Shown one piece after another: positions 60,241 through 64,000 of a stretch of DNA of 64,000 nucleotides. The stretch is from positions 20,563 through 84,562 of the forward strand of contig JAETON010000011.1 of assembly GCA_021771695.1 (NCBI GenBank), written 5' to 3'. The stretch is from Lachnospiraceae bacterium. GTDB taxonomy: Bacteria > Bacillota > Clostridia > Lachnospirales > Lachnospiraceae. Position numbers and translations under genes: made by a program. Numbering within the stretch: the stretch's first letter is position 1; every line of letters starts with the position of its first letter. The notes beneath the pieces are model-generated. The model did not search any database. It was not told the origin of the DNA and saw only the letters and a list, made by a program, of their open reading frames with translations.

Positions 60241-61248
60241 CTATTGTTTTACTCGTCCTGCACCGATTAAGTGCTGTTGCCAGTAACTACTACTTAGGTC
60301 TGTATATCCTATCGGGTCGCCTGCATGGTACATCTGATTATTTCCCACATAGATACCGACGTGGGTTACATACGAACCAGCGTTATAGGTGGAATGGAAA
60401 AATACCAAATCGCCAGCCTTTGCCTGCGAGAGTGGAAGATGTTGGGTAGCGTCATACTGGGCTTGTGCCGTTCTCGGTAAGGAGATACCAGCTTTTCCAT
60501 AGCACCATTGCGTCAGTCCCGAACAGTCAAAGGAAGTGGTTGGAGAAGAACCACCAAACACATATTTCCACCCTTGATATTTCAACGCTTCATTCATTAC
60601 CTTTTGTGCCAGCTCTCCCGATACCTGCGGAACAGTTAAATACTGATTGACTAATTCCACATAGAACATATTTCCATAGCCATACCGCCAGCCTCCGTTC
60701 TTCGCAACGGCTATCGGGTTGGTATAGGTTACTTTCTTTCCACCCGATTTCTCACGGGCGAAGCTCTCTGCAAGATTAAAAGTGTGTTTCTTTCCGTTTC
60801 CTGCCACATAGCCCACATAGCCACCGCCATAGTTATAGGACTGTATCGCTACATTCAAATCGTCGATATCTTGATTTTTGCAGGAAGAAAGCAGGGACGC
60901 AAAATACTTACACCCCTGCTTGATTGAGCTTTCCGTATCTAAGGAACTAGGCGGTAAACCAAGACTTTCTGAACTCTGCATAACATCTTCTGCCGTACCG
61001 CCACTTTCTACTTGAATGATAGCCAGTAGTACATTGACGTACTCGGAGATACCGTTTTCTCTGGCGTATTTTTCTACCATAGGCTGATGTTTCAAAACTT
61101 CTGCGGATAAGTTCATACCCGTAATGCCAGAAGAAAAGTTGCTGTTTTCGTCGTCGCTGTCCGCACTAATCAGCACCCCAAAGAAAAGCACCAGAGAAAA
61201 GAGAATAGGAAACAGACTTCCAATGATAGCGATATGTTTCAGTTTCAT
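60241..61248 (-). CDS. orf14: Tn916 Orf14: lysozyme-like plus NlpC/P60 hydrolase
   Basis: 335 aa. An N-terminal membrane segment, a lysozyme-like transglycosylase domain (MVEKYARENGISEYVNVLLAIIQVESGG with catalytic Glu), and a C-terminal NlpC/P60 domain (WKYVFGGSSPTTSFDCSGLTQWCYG, GDLVFFHS, THVGIYVGNNQMYHAG). It digests peptidoglycan for channel assembly. It overlaps orf15 by 4 bases. Confidence 0.93.
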   Translation of the reverse strand: MKLKHIAIIGSLFPILFSLVLFFGVLISADSDDENSNFSSGITGMNLSAEVLKHQPMVEKYARENGISEYVNVLLAIIQVESGGTAEDVMQSSESLGLPPSSLDTESSIKQGCKYFASLLSSCKNQDIDDLNVAIQSYNYGGGYVGYVAGNGKKHTFNLAESFAREKSGGKKVTYTNPIAVAKNGGWRYGYGNMFYVELVNQYLTVPQVSGELAQKVMNEALKYQGWKYVFGGSSPTTSFDCSGLTQWCYGKAGISLPRTAQAQYDATQHLPLSQAKAGDLVFFHSTYNAGSYVTHVGIYVGNNQMYHAGDPIGYTDLSSSYWQQHLIGAGRVKQ

Positions 61249-63452
61249 TTTTTCTTCTGTCCTTTCTTCGTTACAAGATTACGGATTTTCTCTGTGGTCT
61301 GCTGGTTCTTCTGGACAGTCTGGGTCTGCTGAACCTTTGTCCTACGGTCTTTGGTGTAATTCTGGCGTGTTTCCTTTGACACGGTAACTTTTTCTACATT
61401 CTGCCTATATGTCGATTGGGTCGCTTTCCCGTCAGGAGTACTAGAAGATAGCGGACGTTCTTTGACACCGCTTGTCTTAACTGGTTCGCTTGCTTTCGTA
61501 GTCGGAGTTGTGGCAGGGCGTTTGACTTCCTGCATTTTTTCCGCACCCGTCTTTGAAACGGTTGAAGCTGTGGCTGGTCGCTCATGGGGACGGGTAGCTC
61601 CCGTTGTCGCTGATCCGTCAGCCTTTCGCTGTGCCTGCCTTGCTTCTTGTGCCTTTTGAAGCTCCATACGCTTGACAGCGATACTTTTCTTATGCTGTTC
61701 CTGCTTTTCCAAGCGTCCCGTCTGTCTGGACTGCTGTTCCTGCACCATACCACGCTTGAAATCAGACACGCTGGACTTTGCCTTTTCCTTTGCGGAATAC
61801 ACCGCATAAGCGGTCTGTGTGGGCATATCCTTGATATTCTCTTTGACAGCGTTTGCCTTGTCTTTCACTTTATTTTTCGTATCTAAGACAGCACCCACCT
61901 TTGAGCCTGCACGCTGTCCCATACTGGAAGTGGTATTGCCCCGATTTTCTTTAGAAGCCGTATTTTTTCTTTCGGCTCTCTTGCCAGCAACGGCACTTCC
62001 AGCTACCGCACCAGCCACACCGCCCGAAATACCGCCAGCACTTACAGCCCTTGCAATACGGTGTTCCATACGCCTAGCCCGATGTCGCATGAACAGATAC
62101 GGTCTGCGGAATATCCTGCGTCCCATGCTTTGACTGTCGCCAGCGTTGAGAGAAAACATACTCATTAAGTCGCCCAGCTTCATATAGATACCAGCGAAAC
62201 ATACTATCTGCAAGAACGCCACCATGAAAAACGGATAGTCCGTGGATATGTTATAAAACATACTGGAAATGCTAAACGCAACCGTTACAATGAGCGTTAT
62301 TCCTGCCCGTGTCATTATGGTATTAAATACCCTCACGATTGCCTGCTTTGCCATGCTTTCATAGCTCGGTATCATGGAAAGTAGAAAGCTGATAGGTAAA
62401 AACATAGCGAAGATAATAAAAAGTATCTGGCTGAACAACATCATACCCGTAAGCAAGAATACAAATATCGTAATACCAAGATTAAAGAACAAGAGGAAGA
62501 ACACCATACCTAAACGGTTTACCACCTGCGGTATCGTCAGATTGTTGTTGTCGTTGTCCTCGATTTCTGTTTTCACGACTTCTTCTCTGGTCTTTCCGTC
62601 CTCGTCCTCTGGACTTGCCGATACGAGAGCTTCGACACGGTCTGTCCCGATTTCCTCTGCGTTGCTGTTTCCAAACTGTAAGAGTAGCCACGGCTGTTGT
62701 ACTTGAATAGAAAATAGGCTGTCCCGTATCAAGTCTACGCTGTCCTTGCCCTCGCTGTCAGAGTTGGGGAGCATGATTTTTGTTCCCAAATCAAGCGAAG
62801 CGGTACTGATGTCTGATGAAAATTCATTTATCTTCTTGATGTAGTCGGGAGCGTAGGCAATAAACGAAGCGGACAGCACGAACACCACCACAAAGTTGAT
62901 AACAGCGTGAAGTGCCTTGCTGGTTTCCCGTTTTATCAGTCCCGTATAGGCAACATACATTCCCACCACTAAGATAATAAGAAGCAGGAAACCAACATAG
63001 AAGCCCGTAGAAGAAAAGCCGTTCTCGGTAACGCCTGCAAGGGTCTGTATGCTTTTTCCGATACTGTCTGCCATATCGTTAATAAAATCAAGTTTATAGG
63101 CTTCCTGCACCACATAGCCAGTTGCATTGCTTAAATAAAGGCTTATCGTCCAGACAAAGTTGGTAATGCAGTAAAGCCCGTACTGTACCGATTTTCCGAT
63201 ACCGTCCAGCCAGTTCCACGGAAGCCACGACCAGCTATTATCGACGAAAAAATCAAGCTGGTAGTTGGAAAGCGGATATTTTGAATATAGATTTTCTGCG
63301 TTTATGGTATCGTCCACAAGCCCCGTCGCATGAGCCACCGTCCCCAGAAGTGAAAGCAGGATAAGGGAAAGTGCCACCACGAACAGAGCCATTTTGAGAA
63401 AGTGAAGTATCTTCCTTTTTGTGAACGCACTCTGTATCCTTTCTTTCATCAC
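61245..63452 (-). CDS. orf15: Tn916 Orf15: CD3337/EF1877-like membrane protein
   Basis: 735 aa with about eight membrane segments in the first two thirds and a long basic, Gln/Arg/Lys-rich C-terminus (KAQEARQAQRKADGSAT, ending LVTKKGQKKK). It is the VirB6-like channel component Orf15. It overlaps orf16 by 4 bases and orf14 by 4 bases, so translation is coupled. Confidence 0.92.
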   Translation of the reverse strand: MMKERIQSAFTKRKILHFLKMALFVVALSLILLSLLGTVAHATGLVDDTINAENLYSKYPLSNYQLDFFVDNSWSWLPWNWLDGIGKSVQYGLYCITNFVWTISLYLSNATGYVVQEAYKLDFINDMADSIGKSIQTLAGVTENGFSSTGFYVGFLLLIILVVGMYVAYTGLIKRETSKALHAVINFVVVFVLSASFIAYAPDYIKKINEFSSDISTASLDLGTKIMLPNSDSEGKDSVDLIRDSLFSIQVQQPWLLLQFGNSNAEEIGTDRVEALVSASPEDEDGKTREEVVKTEIEDNDNNNLTIPQVVNRLGMVFFLLFFNLGITIFVFLLTGMMLFSQILFIIFAMFLPISFLLSMIPSYESMAKQAIVRVFNTIMTRAGITLIVTVAFSISSMFYNISTDYPFFMVAFLQIVCFAGIYMKLGDLMSMFSLNAGDSQSMGRRIFRRPYLFMRHRARRMEHRIARAVSAGGISGGVAGAVAGSAVAGKRAERKNTASKENRGNTTSSMGQRAGSKVGAVLDTKNKVKDKANAVKENIKDMPTQTAYAVYSAKEKAKSSVSDFKRGMVQEQQSRQTGRLEKQEQHKKSIAVKRMELQKAQEARQAQRKADGSATTGATRPHERPATASTVSKTGAEKMQEVKRPATTPTTKASEPVKTSGVKERPLSSSTPDGKATQSTYRQNVEKVTVSKETRQNYTKDRRTKVQQTQTVQKNQQTTEKIRNLVTKKGQKKK

Positions 63453-64000
63453 TCCACCTCATTTCTCTGTACGGGCGGTCTAGTATCAAAGGCGTGTAGT
63501 AATTCTTCAAAGACTGGGTGTATCTGCACCACACCGACACGCCCGTATAAGTCCTGCAATAAACATTGTCCGTTCTCCAAATCACGCAAGCGTTTCTGGT
63601 TGTTTTCGTCGTCCTTGTCGATACCGAAAAATTCTAAGGTCTGCTTTATCTCGTTGATGTCAGTAGAACGAAATGCAAACTTCAAACCGATATTGTTTTT
63701 CAGACTTTCCTTTGACACGTCATAGGCAGACTGGGTAACGAAATAAACGCCTGCCTGCATAGCTCGTCCAGCACGAACCAGCTTATTTGATAGGGTTTCG
63801 CCTTGTGCCACATTTAAGAACGCCCACGCTTCGTCCAAATCTACAATCTTAAAAATGCTTCTGTCCGAATGGATAAAATCAAGGGCAAAGGTACTAATCA
63901 CAATCAGCATAGACACCGACAATAATTCAATGGTCGTGTATTCCTCAAAAGTGGTATCTTTATCTGGCAGTACAAGGTCTGCTACTTGAATGATATTGAG
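63449..64000 (-). CDS. orf16: Tn916 Orf16 VirB4-like ATPase (partial)
   Basis: The 3' end of the VirB4/TcpF-like ATPase gene; it runs off the right edge and only about 183 codons are visible. FKIVDLDEAWAFLNVAQGE and MQAGVYFVTQSAYDVSKESL are the Walker B and following motif of VirB4. Frame is open to the window edge (VADLVLPDKDTTFEEY). The Walker A part is outside the window. Confidence 0.92.
   Translation of the reverse strand, partial: LNIIQVADLVLPDKDTTFEEYTTIELLSVSMLIVISTFALDFIHSDRSIFKIVDLDEAWAFLNVAQGETLSNKLVRAGRAMQAGVYFVTQSAYDVSKESLKNNIGLKFAFRSTDINEIKQTLEFFGIDKDDENNQKRLRDLENGQCLLQDLYGRVGVVQIHPVFEELLHAFDTRPPVQRNEVE

Noticed and set aside
61394..61807. 137-codon minus-strand frame inside orf15
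   Set aside because: It is a shadow of the basic, repetitive orf15 C-terminus in another frame.

Overview
The window is AT-rich Bacillota (Firmicutes) DNA and almost entirely mobile. The families seen (tandem large serine recombinases, MobP-type relaxase, VirB4/VirD4/TrbL transfer genes, DUF6103, DUF4314, DUF3846, Tn916-type orf7/8 and orf13-16) are typical of integrative and conjugative elements (ICEs) in gut Clostridia and Erysipelotrichia. The host genus cannot be fixed: I see no rRNA, tRNA or core housekeeping gene. Nearly all genes lie on the minus strand, so operons read from high to low coordinates.

Element 1 (left of 1 to about 46.3 kb). Its transfer operon starts near 46.3 kb: small protein, CAP-domain lipoprotein, a giant wall-anchored NlpC/P60 plus SpaA-repeat adhesin, LPD28 protein, Dam-type methylase, DUF3852 protein, TrbL/VirB6-like protein, a two- or three-gene inserted cargo (35.1-37.5 kb, zinc-finger/HNH-like protein plus DUF2971 protein), VirB3/PrgI-like protein, VirB4, amidoligase plus GGCT pair, M23 peptidase, small DUF proteins, a probable oriT (about 26.85 kb), RHH accessory protein, a MerR-flavodoxin-acetyltransferase cargo, Sel1-repeat relaxase, Toprim primase-like protein and VirD4. 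At 7.1-16.8 kb lies a 14-gene redox cargo operon with intracellular and membrane- or lipid-anchored flavodoxins, a DUF4405 cytochrome b-like protein, Fe-alcohol dehydrogenase, SDR, hydrolase and DHFR-like reductase. A divergent MerR gene controls it. At 4.9-7.0 kb are a type III toxin-antitoxin locus, a sigma-like protein and an XRE regulator. At 0-4.4 kb is a recombination module: one complete large serine recombinase, a second lacking the catalytic domain (cut by the window edge), and four degenerate resolvase-like proteins.

Element 2 (about 46.5 kb to beyond 64 kb) is a Tn916/Tn5397-like ICE abutting element 1 in the same orientation. It has a large serine recombinase, SHOCT protein, orf8 and orf7 regulators, then at the position where Tn916 carries tetM a magnesium cargo (two MgtA-type P-type ATPases, MgtC, small membrane proteins and an orphan winged-helix regulator with matching direct-repeat sites at two promoters), followed by orf13, orf14, orf15 and the start of orf16. 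Between orf7 and the cargo are remains of an ABC-2 permease and a small HTH gene.

The strongest observation is the type III toxin-antitoxin locus: three 58-nt repeats follow a consensus promoter and precede a 163-aa toxin. In each repeat a CCCG/CGGG hairpin loop can pair with a downstream segment, and the pairing bases covary between all three repeats, as expected of an antitoxin RNA pseudoknot. Other points for a second look are the catalytically dead resolvase-like array, the surface flavodoxin operon, the zinc-finger/DUF2971 pair inside the transfer operon, and the regulated Mg cargo.
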